Below are positions 26,960 through 35,323 of a stretch of DNA of 57,868 nucleotides, piece after piece. The translations under genes and the position numbers were made by a program. Every line of letters starts with the position of its first letter. Positions within the stretch are counted from its first letter, which is position 1. The DNA lies in contig CAYQZZ010000006.1 of assembly GCA_964422155.1 (NCBI GenBank), forward strand, positions 1-57,868, in the 5' to 3' direction. The notes under the pieces are model-generated. The model was not told the origin of the DNA. It saw only the letters and a program-made list of their open reading frames with translations, and ran no database searches. Origin of the DNA: JBGPRB01 sp964422155 (GTDB lineage: Bacteria; Chloroflexota; Dehalococcoidia; Dehalococcoidales; RBG-16-60-22).

Positions 26960-27161
26960 CGGTGCTCCCCTGGTATCTCAGATGGGACAGGCAGGGATTG
27001 GATTTGTTGACGGCCTGACGTAAATATCATTAACCTGATACGCTCATTTTGGTTACTATTGTATCTCTTGAGATTACAGCAGTCAAGACATCGCGCTGGT
27101 ATCAGTGAAAATCAGTTGATGACAATTCGTTTCTCTTAGAGTACCGTCATCATGCGTCGGG

Positions 27162-27190
27162 TTGACTTCCGCCACAGTCTCTCCTATAAT
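27162..27190 (+). promoter_or_regulatory. Consensus-like sigma-70 promoter facing the tRNA-Arg remnant
   Basis: TTGACT (27,162-27,167) and TATAAT (27,185-27,190) are separated by exactly 17 bases, close to the ideal housekeeping promoter. Transcription would run on the plus strand from about 27,197, through an AAAGGAGG-containing stretch, into the tRNA-like 3' half at 27,254. No plus-strand gene follows, so this is probably the former tRNA promoter. Confidence 0.65.
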
Positions 27191-27219
27191 CCAAACTAGA
27201 AAGGAGGCAAGCGGTTGGT

Positions 27220-29058
27220 CTAGCAATCGCATGCCAGCTTGTCTCTGAAGGTTCTTCTAAGCAGCGGGTCGTGGGTTTGAATCCCTCCAGGGACGCTGGC
27301 CCTGCTCCAGGAACTGACCATCACCGGCACTTTCTGGCCCTGTCTGTCCTGTAAGATGGCATCAAGCGTCTCTTTCATATAACCAGCCCAGCCAGTCTGG
27401 TCATGGTAAAGGCCAGGACGGCTCTTCAGCTTTTCCACATGTTTTTCCATCTCCTGAAGAGATGGACTGGCCCTCCTGGTAGTAGAGGCAGTAAGAGTCT
27501 CGGGTTGATGATACCAGACGCGGCGTGAAGTGACAGGTGCGACAGGCCTGGTTACCTCTTTTTTCTTTTTTGCCGATTCTTCCGGTAAAGCCCAGTTCCG
27601 CCGACGGGAATACCGGCTGTCTTGAGTAACTGTTACCACGTCCCTTTTCTGGAATTGAGTTTTCACCGGGGTTTCCGCCTGTTCTTGTTGCCGGTAAAAT
27701 AGCCCGCGTCTCGATGCTATTACCCTGCCCAGTTTTTCCAGGTTAACCGCGGGAGGAGCCGGCGGTCTCCCGTAAGATACCGCTAAATCCACCAGCTTGG
27801 GCATCATATACATCACTATTAAAGCTCGGAAAATCCCGGAAATCAGGAAAATGCTGAGTAGTCGGCTGCCGAAGGTGAAAAAAATGCCCTTTACGAGGTA
27901 ACCGCCCATCAGTCCTCCCAGCGCCATACAGAACAGGACCAGACATCTGGTATAAACAATATAGCGTAACTTCTTCGGCTTTGGCGCCACCTTCCACAGG
28001 TAGCTCTGGGTGCACAGGTCATAAGCCCCCCAGCAGATACCTGACACTATCTGAACAAAAGCCAGATACCCGATATTCGAGCAAAAAAGCCAGCAGATTG
28101 GAATTGCTGGAATTACACGAGATACTATACTGAGGACCCTTATATTGCCGACTTTATCGGCAAAACGCCCCCAGAAAGGCGCGCTGACAACTCTGGCGAG
28201 AAACTCCGCTGAAATTATCATGGTGAAGTTCAGATAGGTAAAATGCCGTTCCTGGAGCATGTATACGGCGTACAGCGGCCCGCTGAGACCGACGGTAAGA
28301 TAGAAAAACGAAGAAAAGATAATGAATGTGTCCAGCTTCTTCTCTTTCAATTCCCCGAGAAAATCGAATAAACCGAACTTTAATGTCTGGGGTTCCTGTT
28401 TCGGGGCATCGACGCCTTTTTTATCCGGCTCATACATATGGGTAAAAATGATAAAATCCACGAGCGCCATCACTAAAGCCAGTGTAAATACCAGCGCAAA
28501 AGCCGCCAGGCTTTTCTCTCCAAATGTATCCAGCAAGTATCCCAGAAGAAAGAAGGCTCCCAGATAAAAACCGCTCTTTATGGCCAGACGCTGCCCCAGA
28601 TATCGCCCCAGCGTACCATGGGGGACCAGGTTGGATAGCCAGTTATCCCGCTGAAACGTCAATAATATCCCCGGCATCAGGTTGACTAACCATAAAAGGG
28701 CAAACCATACCGGCGCTATTCCCAGCTGCGATAGCAGGAACGCCAGGATAAGGGGTACCCAGGCACAGAGATTGAGAAAGGCGAGAATAATAGCCCCTCT
28801 TTTGCCCAGACCCGCACGCTCGATAAGATAAGGCGCTTTAATACATATGAGGGAAAGGCTTAGATTAACCAGCGTCGTCAGTATTGAAACGCTTTGAGCG
28901 TCAGCACCGGCCGCGATTATTGAAGGCGCCTGATAGCTAACGGCGGCGTCCTCAACAGCGATAGATGCGGCATCGCCGTGGAAACGAATCAGGTTATCGT
29001 CAGCCTTGCGGCTATTGATGGACGTGTCTATTTTAGAGCGATTCGTATGATTATTACC
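27220..29058 (-). CDS. MFS-type membrane protein with abnormal ends
   Basis: The coding frame is open from 27,220 to about 29,064. It carries many membrane helices (for example NFTMIISAEFLARVVSAPFW and GRFADKVGNIRVL, a classic MFS loop) and a long basic C-terminal tail. The first ATG in frame is at 28,677, inside a helix. The preceding 120 codons are clearly MFS coding sequence (AQSVSILTTLVNLSLSL and on), yet they contain no ATG, GTG or TTG before an in-frame TGA at 29,065. The last 26 residues (VPGGIQTHDPLLRR and so on) are read from the antisense strand of the tRNA remnant. Either the start codon has been lost or an unusual start is used. The end coordinate is therefore approximate, and the substrate is unknown. 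Confidence 0.7.
   Translation of the reverse strand, partial: GNNHTNRSKIDTSINSRKADDNLIRFHGDAASIAVEDAAVSYQAPSIIAAGADAQSVSILTTLVNLSLSLICIKAPYLIERAGLGKRGAIILAFLNLCAWVPLILAFLLSQLGIAPVWFALLWLVNLMPGILLTFQRDNWLSNLVPHGTLGRYLGQRLAIKSGFYLGAFFLLGYLLDTFGEKSLAAFALVFTLALVMALVDFIIFTHMYEPDKKGVDAPKQEPQTLKFGLFDFLGELKEKKLDTFIIFSSFFYLTVGLSGPLYAVYMLQERHFTYLNFTMIISAEFLARVVSAPFWGRFADKVGNIRVLSIVSRVIPAIPICWLFCSNIGYLAFVQIVSGICWGAYDLCTQSYLWKVAPKPKKLRYIVYTRCLVLFCMALGGLMGGYLVKGIFFTFGSRLLSIFLISGIFRALIVMYMMPKLVDLAVSYGRPPAPPAVNLEKLGRVIASRRGLFYRQQEQAETPVKTQFQKRDVVTVTQDSRYSRRRNWALPEESAKKKKEVTRPVAPVTSRRVWYHQPETLTASTTRRASPSLQEMEKHVEKLKSRPGLYHDQTGWAGYMKETLDAILQDRQGQKVPVMVSSWSRASVPGGIQTHDPLLRRTFRDKLACDC
27254..27296 (+). tRNA. 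Partial tRNA-Arg(TCT), 3' half only
   Basis: The sequence begins with an anticodon loop CTTCTAA (anticodon TCT), followed by the 3' anticodon-stem strand GCAGC, the variable loop GGGTC, the T arm GTGGG-TTTGAAT-CCCTC and the 3' acceptor strand ending GGGACGC. The 5' half (acceptor GCGTCCC, D arm, GCTGC) is absent upstream. The loss of a clean 5' half next to an island edge is what one expects at an integration or deletion scar. The minus-strand MFS-like gene reads straight through it. Confidence 0.7.
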
Positions 29059-29116
29059 TTTCTTTCAGTATTAAGAAAATGACATCTTTAACAGATGCAT
29101 CACCCCGGATAAAAGA

Positions 29117-29140
29117 GAAAGCCTGCTTGAGCAGACTTTC
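29117..29140 (-). terminator. Probable terminator of the cold-shock gene
   Basis: GAAAGCCTGCT-TG-AGCAGACTTTC forms an 11-pair stem with one mismatch and a tight loop. On the minus strand it is followed by TCTCTTTTATCC. It lies downstream of the minus-strand cold-shock gene and upstream of the MFS-like gene. Confidence 0.5.
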
Positions 29141-29301
29141 CCCGGGTCTCCGATTATATTAACTTTATTAAATAATGCCAGTCCGGTTACCTTAACTGTC
29201 ACCGGCATATAAAATCCCGGAACCACTCAGCCATATCAAGCTGAAAGACGTAATTCTGAGACGGCTGTCGTTTTTCCGGGATTTATTACGGCTTTATGCC
29301 T

Positions 29302-29505
29302 TTATTTACACAACTTAACGTCTTTAGCTACAAATCCTTTTTCCCCCAGCCCCACCTTATAGCTTACGTTCTGCCCTTCTTTCAACGCCTGGAACTTAAT
29401 ACCCTGAAGCTGGCTGTAATGGAAAAATATGTCTTTGCCGGCATTACTGGAAACAAATCCATAACCATGCTCACCAACCAAACGCCTTACAACACCTGTT
29501 GTCAT
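29302..29505 (-). CDS. Cold-shock-domain protein
   Basis: The 67-residue protein is a single cold-shock domain: TGVVRRLVGEHGYGFVSS (RNP1-like), KDIFFHYSQLQG (RNP2-like FFHYS) and EGQNVSYKVGLGEKGFVAKD. It binds single-stranded RNA or DNA and helps translation or transcript stability. The start at 29,505 is chosen because GGAGG lies 7 bases upstream; a longer frame to 29,595 has no such signal. One usual aromatic RNP1 residue is replaced, so nucleic-acid affinity may differ from CspA. Confidence 0.88.
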   Translation of the reverse strand: MTTGVVRRLVGEHGYGFVSSNAGKDIFFHYSQLQGIKFQALKEGQNVSYKVGLGEKGFVAKDVKLCK

Positions 29506-29806
29506 GACCATCCCTCCATCCAGAGCATAGCCCGGCAGATTTAATTTATCTGCCCAGAGCCGATTCCTGCTTCTTCCTGACAGCACGCGTACCATGACCG
29601 TGTTTTACGTGCTTGAAAGCTTCCTTATAGCTTCTCCGCTGAGATTGTTTTTCTGCTTTTCTTCCCATTTTTCATTCCTTTACTAGAGCTTTTGTCTTCA
29701 TTATATCCTAATCTGGATATCTGTTGCTAATTAGCTTCGCAGTCCCAGACCAGGCCCCAGCCGATGGCTATATAAACACCGCCCCGGCTGTCATGGGAAG
29801 CATTAT

Positions 29807-30154
29807 TTAAATATGTTCGAGCACCAGTTGCCATTCACGCCACTCAAACAGAGCCATATTCAAAACCAGTCGGCGCATGGGTTCCTCCCGGGTCAACATG
29901 TAAAAACAGGTATTGTTTTCGATACTGGTTTTTAAAATACCTTCCTCAACCAGCTGGGCTAAAGCTCTTTCCATTTCCAGCCTGCCGGCGTCTTCGTCGA
30001 TAGCATGAACAATAGCCAGTTTGCTGAAACGACCGTTAGGGTGTTCCACGAAAAACCGCAGCAGCCCCAGAGAACAGCGGTTGTGTACCAGCTTCTTCAT
30101 AAGCTGGCCCAAATACGGCCGGCTTTTCTTCTGGCTAACTTCGATAATAGTCAT
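29807..30154 (-). CDS. Winged-helix-like hypothetical protein
   Basis: The 115-residue protein starts after a good AAAGGAG site. Its middle (LGLLRFFVEHPNGRFSKLAI, then MERALAQLVEEGILKTSI and TCFYMLTREEPM) reads as a winged helix with a beta-wing. That suggests a DNA-binding regulator, but I cannot name the family. It lies 36 bases after ftsZ on the same strand, so it is probably co-transcribed with the division genes. Confidence 0.6.
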   Translation of the reverse strand: MTIIEVSQKKSRPYLGQLMKKLVHNRCSLGLLRFFVEHPNGRFSKLAIVHAIDEDAGRLEMERALAQLVEEGILKTSIENNTCFYMLTREEPMRRLVLNMALFEWREWQLVLEHI

Positions 30155-30190
30155 TGGGGGTCTCCTTTCGCGGCTTCTTGCTTACCTTCG

Positions 30191-31288
30191 TTAGTTTAAT
30201 GCTTTTCTACCTGTAGTGGTCCGCTGCGATTGGTAAGCTTCACGCTGCCGCAGATAGGAAGGCATATCGAGCTCGTCGTCTTCAATCCCCTTGAGAAGAC
30301 GTGTCAGCTCCTTTTCCTTGGCGGCACCAGCCATCGACTCTCTGGTGATAAAACCGGTAGCAATCAGGGTGAGCCTGACATCGTTGCCCATGTTGGGGTC
30401 CAGCACCACACCGAAAATTACATTCGCCTGCGGGTCAACCGCCTGGCGGATGACCTCAGCGGCATTATTCACTTCATAAAGCGTGAGATTGCTGCCGGAA
30501 ATATTGAAAAGAACTCCCTTGGCGCCCTGCATGGAAACATCCAGCAGCGGGCTGGCCAGAGCTTCTTTGGCGGCGTCTACCGCGCGGTTCTGTCCGGTCC
30601 CCCGCCCGATGGACATCCAGGCCGGCCCGGCATCTTTCATTATCGTCCGTATATCGGCAAAGTCCAGGTTGATAAGACCGGGGACAGTAATTACCTCGGC
30701 GATTGCCTGGACGCCATGATGCAGCACCTCATCGGCCATTCGGAAAGCTCCATCGACGCTGGTTTTCTGGTCACAGAGGTCGAGCAGGCGGTCATTGGGG
30801 ATAATTATCAAAGTATCCACATTTTCCATAAGGGCATTTATGCCCTCTTCGGCGGTCTTGCTGCGGTGATTACCCTCAAAGGTAAACGGTTTGGTAACCA
30901 CGGCAATGGTAAGCGCGCCGGTCTTTTTGGCCGTCTCGGCCACGATCGGTGCCGAGCCGGTGCCGGTACCACCACCCATGCCTGCCGTAATAAAAATCAT
31001 GTCCGCCCCGCTGACCACTTCGCCTATGGCGTCACGGCTTTCCTCGGCGGCCTTCCGGCCGATAGTTTGGTCGCCGCCGGCACCCAGGCCGCGGGTCAGT
31101 TTCTCACCGAGTTGCACACGCTGCGTGGCTTCGGTAATTTCCAGATGCTGCGCATCCGTATTCATTGCGATAAACTCTACCCCGTGCAGTTGCTCACGAA
31201 CCATCCTGGTGACAGCATTACAGCCCGACCCTCCCAGACCGATAACCTTAATTCTTGCACCACTGGGAACATAACTCGATTTTGCCAT
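30191..31288 (-). CDS. ftsZ: Cell division protein FtsZ
   Basis: The 365-residue protein is a full tubulin-like GTPase: IKVIGLGGSGCNAVTRM, the GTP signature GGGTGTGSAPIVAE, NTDAQHL, PNDRLLDL, NLDFADIRTIM (T7 loop) and a short C-terminal tail. It polymerises into the Z-ring at mid-cell. GGAGGGCTATA precedes the ATG. It follows ftsA by 36 bases in the same direction, the normal division-cluster order. The final residues lack an obvious conserved FtsA-binding peptide of the E. coli kind. Confidence 0.98.
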   Translation of the reverse strand: MAKSSYVPSGARIKVIGLGGSGCNAVTRMVREQLHGVEFIAMNTDAQHLEITEATQRVQLGEKLTRGLGAGGDQTIGRKAAEESRDAIGEVVSGADMIFITAGMGGGTGTGSAPIVAETAKKTGALTIAVVTKPFTFEGNHRSKTAEEGINALMENVDTLIIIPNDRLLDLCDQKTSVDGAFRMADEVLHHGVQAIAEVITVPGLINLDFADIRTIMKDAGPAWMSIGRGTGQNRAVDAAKEALASPLLDVSMQGAKGVLFNISGSNLTLYEVNNAAEVIRQAVDPQANVIFGVVLDPNMGNDVRLTLIATGFITRESMAGAAKEKELTRLLKGIEDDELDMPSYLRQREAYQSQRTTTGRKALN

Positions 31289-31324
31289 TATAGCCCTCCA
31301 ATTTTAAGTAATTATTAATCCAGT

Positions 31325-32536
31325 TTAGCGAAAGATTCGGAGCATATGCATCAGGAAACCGCGTATGCCCTTCTCATTGAACTTTGCGGAAGTTTCTGCA
31401 TTGTGGTTTCTCATCTTCCACAGAAGGAGACCGACGCCCGTAGCATAGGCCGGATTATCCAGGACATCCGAGACGCCCTGCAGTTTAACTGGCCGACCCA
31501 GCCTTACCGGCATTCTGGTTACCTTCTGCCCGAGTTCGGCGATACCGGGAAGGTTAGCGACGCCACCGGTGATAACCAGCCCTGCCGGGATAAGTTTGCG
31601 ATAGTCTGATTGAGGAAGTTCAAGCATAATCAGGCGTAGCATCTCCTCGACACGGACACGGATAATTTCGGACAGGTCATTATAAGAAATACTGTGTCCG
31701 TCACCGGTAATTGAAATTTCTTTAGCGCTGAAATCATCTTCTTTCGGTGTTACATCGCCGTATCTCTTCTTCATTTCCTCAGCCAGCTCGAAGGTAATCC
31801 CCAGGCCGACCGATATATCCCGCGTGACCTGATACCCGGCCACCGGCAGGACGGAAGTATGGTAAATGGTATTGTCCTTGAAGAGGGCCAGGTCGGTGGT
31901 GCCGCCGCCGATATCCGCCAGCAGGACGCCATCCTGTTTCTCCTCCGGTTCCAGAACGGCCTCGGCGCTGGCGAGAGGCTCCATAATGAGGTCTTCGACT
32001 TCCACGCCAATGCCGCGGATGCACTTCGTCAGATTCTGGATGGAGGTTATCGCCGCGGTAATAATATGAGTTTCCACATCCAGCCGGAAACCATGCATAC
32101 CTATCGGGTTCTTGACCCCTCCCTGCCCATCGACGACATATTCACGGGGAATAACGTGAAGCAGTTTCTGTTCGGTGGGTACCTTCACGCTGCGGGCAAC
32201 ATCGAGGACACGCTTCAGGTCATCGGTGCGTACCACCTGATTATTGCGCGTGATGGCGATAGAGCCCTTGTTATTCACCGATGTAATATGTCTGCCGGTA
32301 ACACCAACATAGGCCGATTCCAGCCTGCGTCCGGCCATCTGTTCGGCAATCCTTACTGATTGCTTTATTGATTCTTTGGCTTCATTGATATTCACTACCA
32401 GGCCCTTGTGAAGTCCGTGCGACGGAGCCACACCGACGCCCAGAACGCGAAGTCCTTCGTTATCATAGACATCGGCCATGATAGTGCATACCTTGGTTGT
32501 TCCAACGTCAATGGCAGCAACCCTGTCTTTTTTCAC
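31325..32536 (-). CDS. ftsA: Cell division protein FtsA
   Basis: The 403-residue actin-like protein shows RVAAIDVGTTKVCTI (phosphate 1), VLLADIGGGTTDLALF (phosphate 2), LVITGGVANLPGIAEL (adenosine) and a C-terminal amphipathic basic segment (FLMHMLRIFR) fit for membrane attachment. It tethers FtsZ filaments to the membrane. It starts with GTG after AGGAGGAACAA. The small gene at 32,604 precedes it on the same strand. Confidence 0.97.
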   Translation of the reverse strand: MKKDRVAAIDVGTTKVCTIMADVYDNEGLRVLGVGVAPSHGLHKGLVVNINEAKESIKQSVRIAEQMAGRRLESAYVGVTGRHITSVNNKGSIAITRNNQVVRTDDLKRVLDVARSVKVPTEQKLLHVIPREYVVDGQGGVKNPIGMHGFRLDVETHIITAAITSIQNLTKCIRGIGVEVEDLIMEPLASAEAVLEPEEKQDGVLLADIGGGTTDLALFKDNTIYHTSVLPVAGYQVTRDISVGLGITFELAEEMKKRYGDVTPKEDDFSAKEISITGDGHSISYNDLSEIIRVRVEEMLRLIMLELPQSDYRKLIPAGLVITGGVANLPGIAELGQKVTRMPVRLGRPVKLQGVSDVLDNPAYATGVGLLLWKMRNHNAETSAKFNEKGIRGFLMHMLRIFR

Positions 32537-32603
32537 TTGTTCCTCCTTTTCGGCGTCAAAGCCACCTGCGTGAACAGGTTATTACCTATATTAATATCGA
32601 CTG

Positions 32604-32819
32604 TTATTTTCCTCTCTGTTCACGGTAGCGGATGTTCCACTTGTTGCAGAGAGAATGCAGATGGTCTTTGAACTCCGCGTTCGGTATCCGGTAGAGTTCA
32701 GCCAGGAAGCCATGCAGCAGTTCGCCACCGGTCATATTCGGAGCCGCGTCTTCAGGCCCCGGCAGGTTGATGTACACGATTTCCGTCATGAGCTTTTGGT
32801 ACTCTATTGGTGTCCCCAT
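32604..32819 (-). CDS. Conserved hypothetical small protein upstream of ftsA
   Basis: The 71-residue frame starts at the ATG at 32,819, which has AAGGAGG ten bases upstream; the longer frame to 32,858 would bury this site. The product contains EYQKLMTEIVYINLPGPED and LLHGFLAELYRIPN, soluble and mildly acidic, with no known domain that I can name. It reads into the ftsA-ftsZ operon with about 67 bases of gap. Confidence 0.6.
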   Translation of the reverse strand: MGTPIEYQKLMTEIVYINLPGPEDAAPNMTGGELLHGFLAELYRIPNAEFKDHLHSLCNKWNIRYREQRGK

Positions 32820-33020
32820 GTGATTGATGCCTCCTTCTTTTATTTGTTTCATTATCATTAGCTACTGTTTTCACAGTACACTTTAACAATCATATAACGT
32901 TCCAGTAACCATCAAATATTATTGTCCTTTCTATTTCTCTAGTGTCCTGCGATAATTCCATAACGCTTTCCTGCTATTACCATAAATCTCAGGTCATAAT
33001 TCCATGACGAAAATACGCCC

Positions 33021-33049
33021 TTGTAACTTGCGTTTTTTTGGAATATAAT
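33021..33049 (+). promoter_or_regulatory. Probable promoter of the DUF5343-like gene
   Basis: TTGTAA (33,021-33,026), a 17-base spacer and TATAAT (33,044-33,049) form a good sigma-70 promoter 27 bases before the GTG start at 33,076. Two near-identical 15-base repeats (GATAATTCCATAACG at 32,949 and CATAATTCCATGACG at 32,994) lie just upstream and could be regulator sites. Confidence 0.6.
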
Positions 33050-33075
33050 TATAGACAATCAAGTGAGGGTATGCC

Positions 33076-33768
33076 GTGACTACTGAAAAAGGACGAAAAC
33101 ACTTACCCCCTTACGTTTCCTACCGCACCTTCCATAACTTCGTTGAACAACTGCAACAGCGTATGCCGTCACGCATTGACCGCAGCTACTGGGGCGATAT
33201 CTTATCCGGGAGTACCGGCATACAGCTCATGGCAGCCCTGCGTTTTCTGGGTCTTATCGATGCTAACGGTAAGCCCATGGAACGTCTCAAGCCGCTGGTC
33301 GCTGCCAGGGGAGAGCCTAGAACTAAACTCCTCCAGGAAATAGCTTACGATGCATTCGGCTTCGTCCTGAAAAGCTCGCTTGACCTCGAAAGTGCCACCT
33401 ATTCGCAGCTGGAAGAGGTCTTTCATAATACTTTTCAACTGACCGATAATGTTAGCCGTAAATGCGTGAAATTCTTCATCGCCATGGCCAGCGATGCCGG
33501 CATGACTTTATCGCCTTTCATTACCAGGCGCACCAGGTCAGCGCATACCAGTACTGGCACTAAGACCATATCAAAGAAAGTCGGAATTAGGACAAATCGG
33601 AATGGTATAATTCCACAAGGTACGGATGAAATACCAAATTACTCATCGTGGAATAGCAAACTTCTCGACAAATTTCCCAGTTTCGACCCGTCTTGGAGCG
33701 ACGATATCAAGCAAAAGTGGTTTGCGGCATTCGATGAGTTGCTTAAAAAGGGATTACACAAAGGCTAA
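33076..33768 (+). CDS. DUF5343-like protein
   Basis: The 230-residue protein has the DUF5343 look: LPPYVSYRTFHNFVEQLQQR at the start, then RSYWGDILSGSTGIQLMAAL and RFLGLIDANGKP, followed by YSQLEEVFHNTFQLTDNVSRKC-type helices. The domain resembles a winged-helix or helical recognition module, but its role is unknown. The C-terminal 80 residues are polar and low-complexity, ending in a helix with conserved Trp (FDPSWSDDIKQKWF). The gene has its own promoter and stands alone. Confidence 0.72.
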   Translation: MTTEKGRKHLPPYVSYRTFHNFVEQLQQRMPSRIDRSYWGDILSGSTGIQLMAALRFLGLIDANGKPMERLKPLVAARGEPRTKLLQEIAYDAFGFVLKSSLDLESATYSQLEEVFHNTFQLTDNVSRKCVKFFIAMASDAGMTLSPFITRRTRSAHTSTGTKTISKKVGIRTNRNGIIPQGTDEIPNYSSWNSKLLDKFPSFDPSWSDDIKQKWFAAFDELLKKGLHKG

Positions 33769-33881
33769 TAAAAGCAGACACTTTTTTGATTGAAAGAGTT
33801 TTTAAAAACGTCCCTTTCTTAAGTAGTCCATGCGTAAATTTTAAGGATTTCAAAATAATTCAAGTAGCCGTCACACCTACT

Positions 33882-34517
33882 CTATAACTTATATCCTGGT
33901 ATCCCGGTTTGAATTTCTCCCGGTGTCATCCTCCCCGCTGAGACAACCATCTTCACCGCATCATCAACCGATATCTTGGTGCGGATGATATCCTCTTCTC
34001 TCACTATTTGCAAAAAGCCGGTCGTAGGGTTGGGAGAGGTGGGTATGAGAACGCTCAGCAGTTTTTCTCCGGTTTCATCTGTTATTTCATTGGTGACAAA
34101 ACCTATAGCTCTTATCCCCTTTCTGGGGAATTCTACCAGCACCACCTGCATGAAACCAGTCTTACCGGGAGCGGAGAAACTCTCCATTACTTGCTTGATA
34201 CCGTTGTAAAGCCAGCGGAATACAGGTACCCTGTTCAATAATGAATTACCGTACCTTAAAATTCTTTTACCGACGACATTTCTCGCTATCAACCCGGCCA
34301 GGTAAATTAAAATAATGGTAGCACCAAAGCCTACCCCGGTAATGTTGTGCCCGACTATCTGATTGATTACAGGCTGCAAGATGTTATCGATGGAGGTAAA
34401 TATCCAGTACAGTATTAATATACTCGCCCCTAACGGCACGGTAACAAGTAACCCCGTTATGAACTGGCCTCTTAATTTCTTGCCCCACCCTTCTCTGGTT
34501 TCTTTTTTTTCATCCAT
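33882..34517 (-). CDS. DUF502 family membrane protein
   Basis: The 211-residue protein starts at the ATG at 34,517, seven bases after GGGAGG. It has two membrane helices (about residues 18-45 and 58-85) and the DUF502 body: NRVPVFRWLYNGIKQVMESF, VVLVEFPRKGIRAIGFVTNE, LIPTSPNPTTGFLQIV. The family is widespread and membrane-bound but lacks an assigned function. It is followed upstream by a small membrane gene and the stress protein. Confidence 0.9.
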   Translation of the reverse strand: MDEKKETREGWGKKLRGQFITGLLVTVPLGASILILYWIFTSIDNILQPVINQIVGHNITGVGFGATIILIYLAGLIARNVVGKRILRYGNSLLNRVPVFRWLYNGIKQVMESFSAPGKTGFMQVVLVEFPRKGIRAIGFVTNEITDETGEKLLSVLIPTSPNPTTGFLQIVREEDIIRTKISVDDAVKMVVSAGRMTPGEIQTGIPGYKL

Positions 34518-34533
34518 CTTCACACCTCCCGAT

Positions 34534-34719
34534 TTATTCGTGAGTGAGATTTTTTTTAGGCGGCCATAAAAACGAAGCGAGAGCGGATATAGCCAGTATC
34601 CCTACCACCACCCCCATGGATATGGATACAGGTACTTGAAAGAATGCTGAACCCAGCATCTTCACCCCGAGAAGCGTGAGGATGGCAGCGGCTGTCTTGC
34701 CTGCTATCATGGCCGGCAT
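34534..34719 (-). CDS. Small two-helix membrane protein, TerC-tail-like
   Basis: The 61-residue product has two hydrophobic helices and reads LGVKMLGSAFFQVPVSISMG then VVVGILAISALASFLWPP. This resembles the last two helices of TerC-family proteins, including the one encoded at 35,324-36,310 (FVGVKMILS and so on). It may be a free-standing small protein or the 3' stump of a lost TerC-like gene. A ribosome-binding site is not clear. Confidence 0.5.
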   Translation of the reverse strand: MPAMIAGKTAAAILTLLGVKMLGSAFFQVPVSISMGVVVGILAISALASFLWPPKKNLTHE

Positions 34720-34775
34720 AGGTATTCTCTATGGAAGCTTAATCTCTGGAAGCTCAATTTGCTAATAGAAATACA

Positions 34776-35249
34776 CTAGATGCCTGGCACACATCCTGGA
34801 GCTCGTACCATTAGGACGGGGACACAGACAGAACGAAGAAGGCGGTCAGCAACGCTACCCCATACCCAGCGGCTTATTCCCGACCGTCCGTGGGTAGCAA
34901 TAATCACTAAGTCAACATCATTCTTACTGGCAAAGTCACCAAGGACCTCGGCGGCCTTACCATAGATTACATCGGCTTTAGCATTGACACCGACCTTTGC
35001 CAGTTGAGCCACAATTTCTTTCAGGTATTTTTCAGCTTCTACCTTGTTATGAGTTTCAAAGGCTTTCAATTGTTCCATGGACGTAATCTCTGCCACTTCT
35101 CTACCGTAGGGTATTGCAATGGGCTCGACGGCTCGCACCAGCAATACGTCGGGGGTGGGCTCACTCCCTCTAACCACCGCTTCTAGGTGCGGCAGTACAC
35201 ACTCAGCCAACTTTGAGCCATCCAACGGAACTATAATTTTCTTATACAT
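34776..35249 (-). CDS. Universal stress protein, UspA family
   Basis: The 157-residue protein has the Usp fold: IIVPLDGSKLAECVLPHLEA at the start and the ATP-binding pattern THGRSGISRWVWGSVADRLL near the end (G-2x-G-9x-G-S). Such proteins bind ATP and respond to stress, starvation or redox change. The start follows AAAGGAAACGAG. It lies between the small membrane gene and the TerC gene on the same strand. Confidence 0.93.
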   Translation of the reverse strand: MYKKIIVPLDGSKLAECVLPHLEAVVRGSEPTPDVLLVRAVEPIAIPYGREVAEITSMEQLKAFETHNKVEAEKYLKEIVAQLAKVGVNAKADVIYGKAAEVLGDFASKNDVDLVIIATHGRSGISRWVWGSVADRLLRSVCVPVLMVRAPGCVPGI

Positions 35250-35323
35250 CGTCTCTCGTTTCCTTTCTTTGCATTTCTATTTTCCGCACAGGCAGGTTAC
35301 ATTCTTCAGAAGTATGCTTTGGG

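Noticed and set aside
26544..27023. 159-codon plus-strand frame
   Set aside because: It is antisense to the uppP fragment and the kinase remnant, both recognised on the minus strand.
27222..27296. Complete tRNA gene at the promoter
   Set aside because: The 3' half is tRNA-Arg-like, but the 5' acceptor strand, D arm and 5' anticodon stem cannot be formed from the upstream bases.
30230..31318. 362-codon plus-strand frame over ftsZ
   Set aside because: It is the antisense shadow of ftsZ, which is beyond doubt by its GTP signature.
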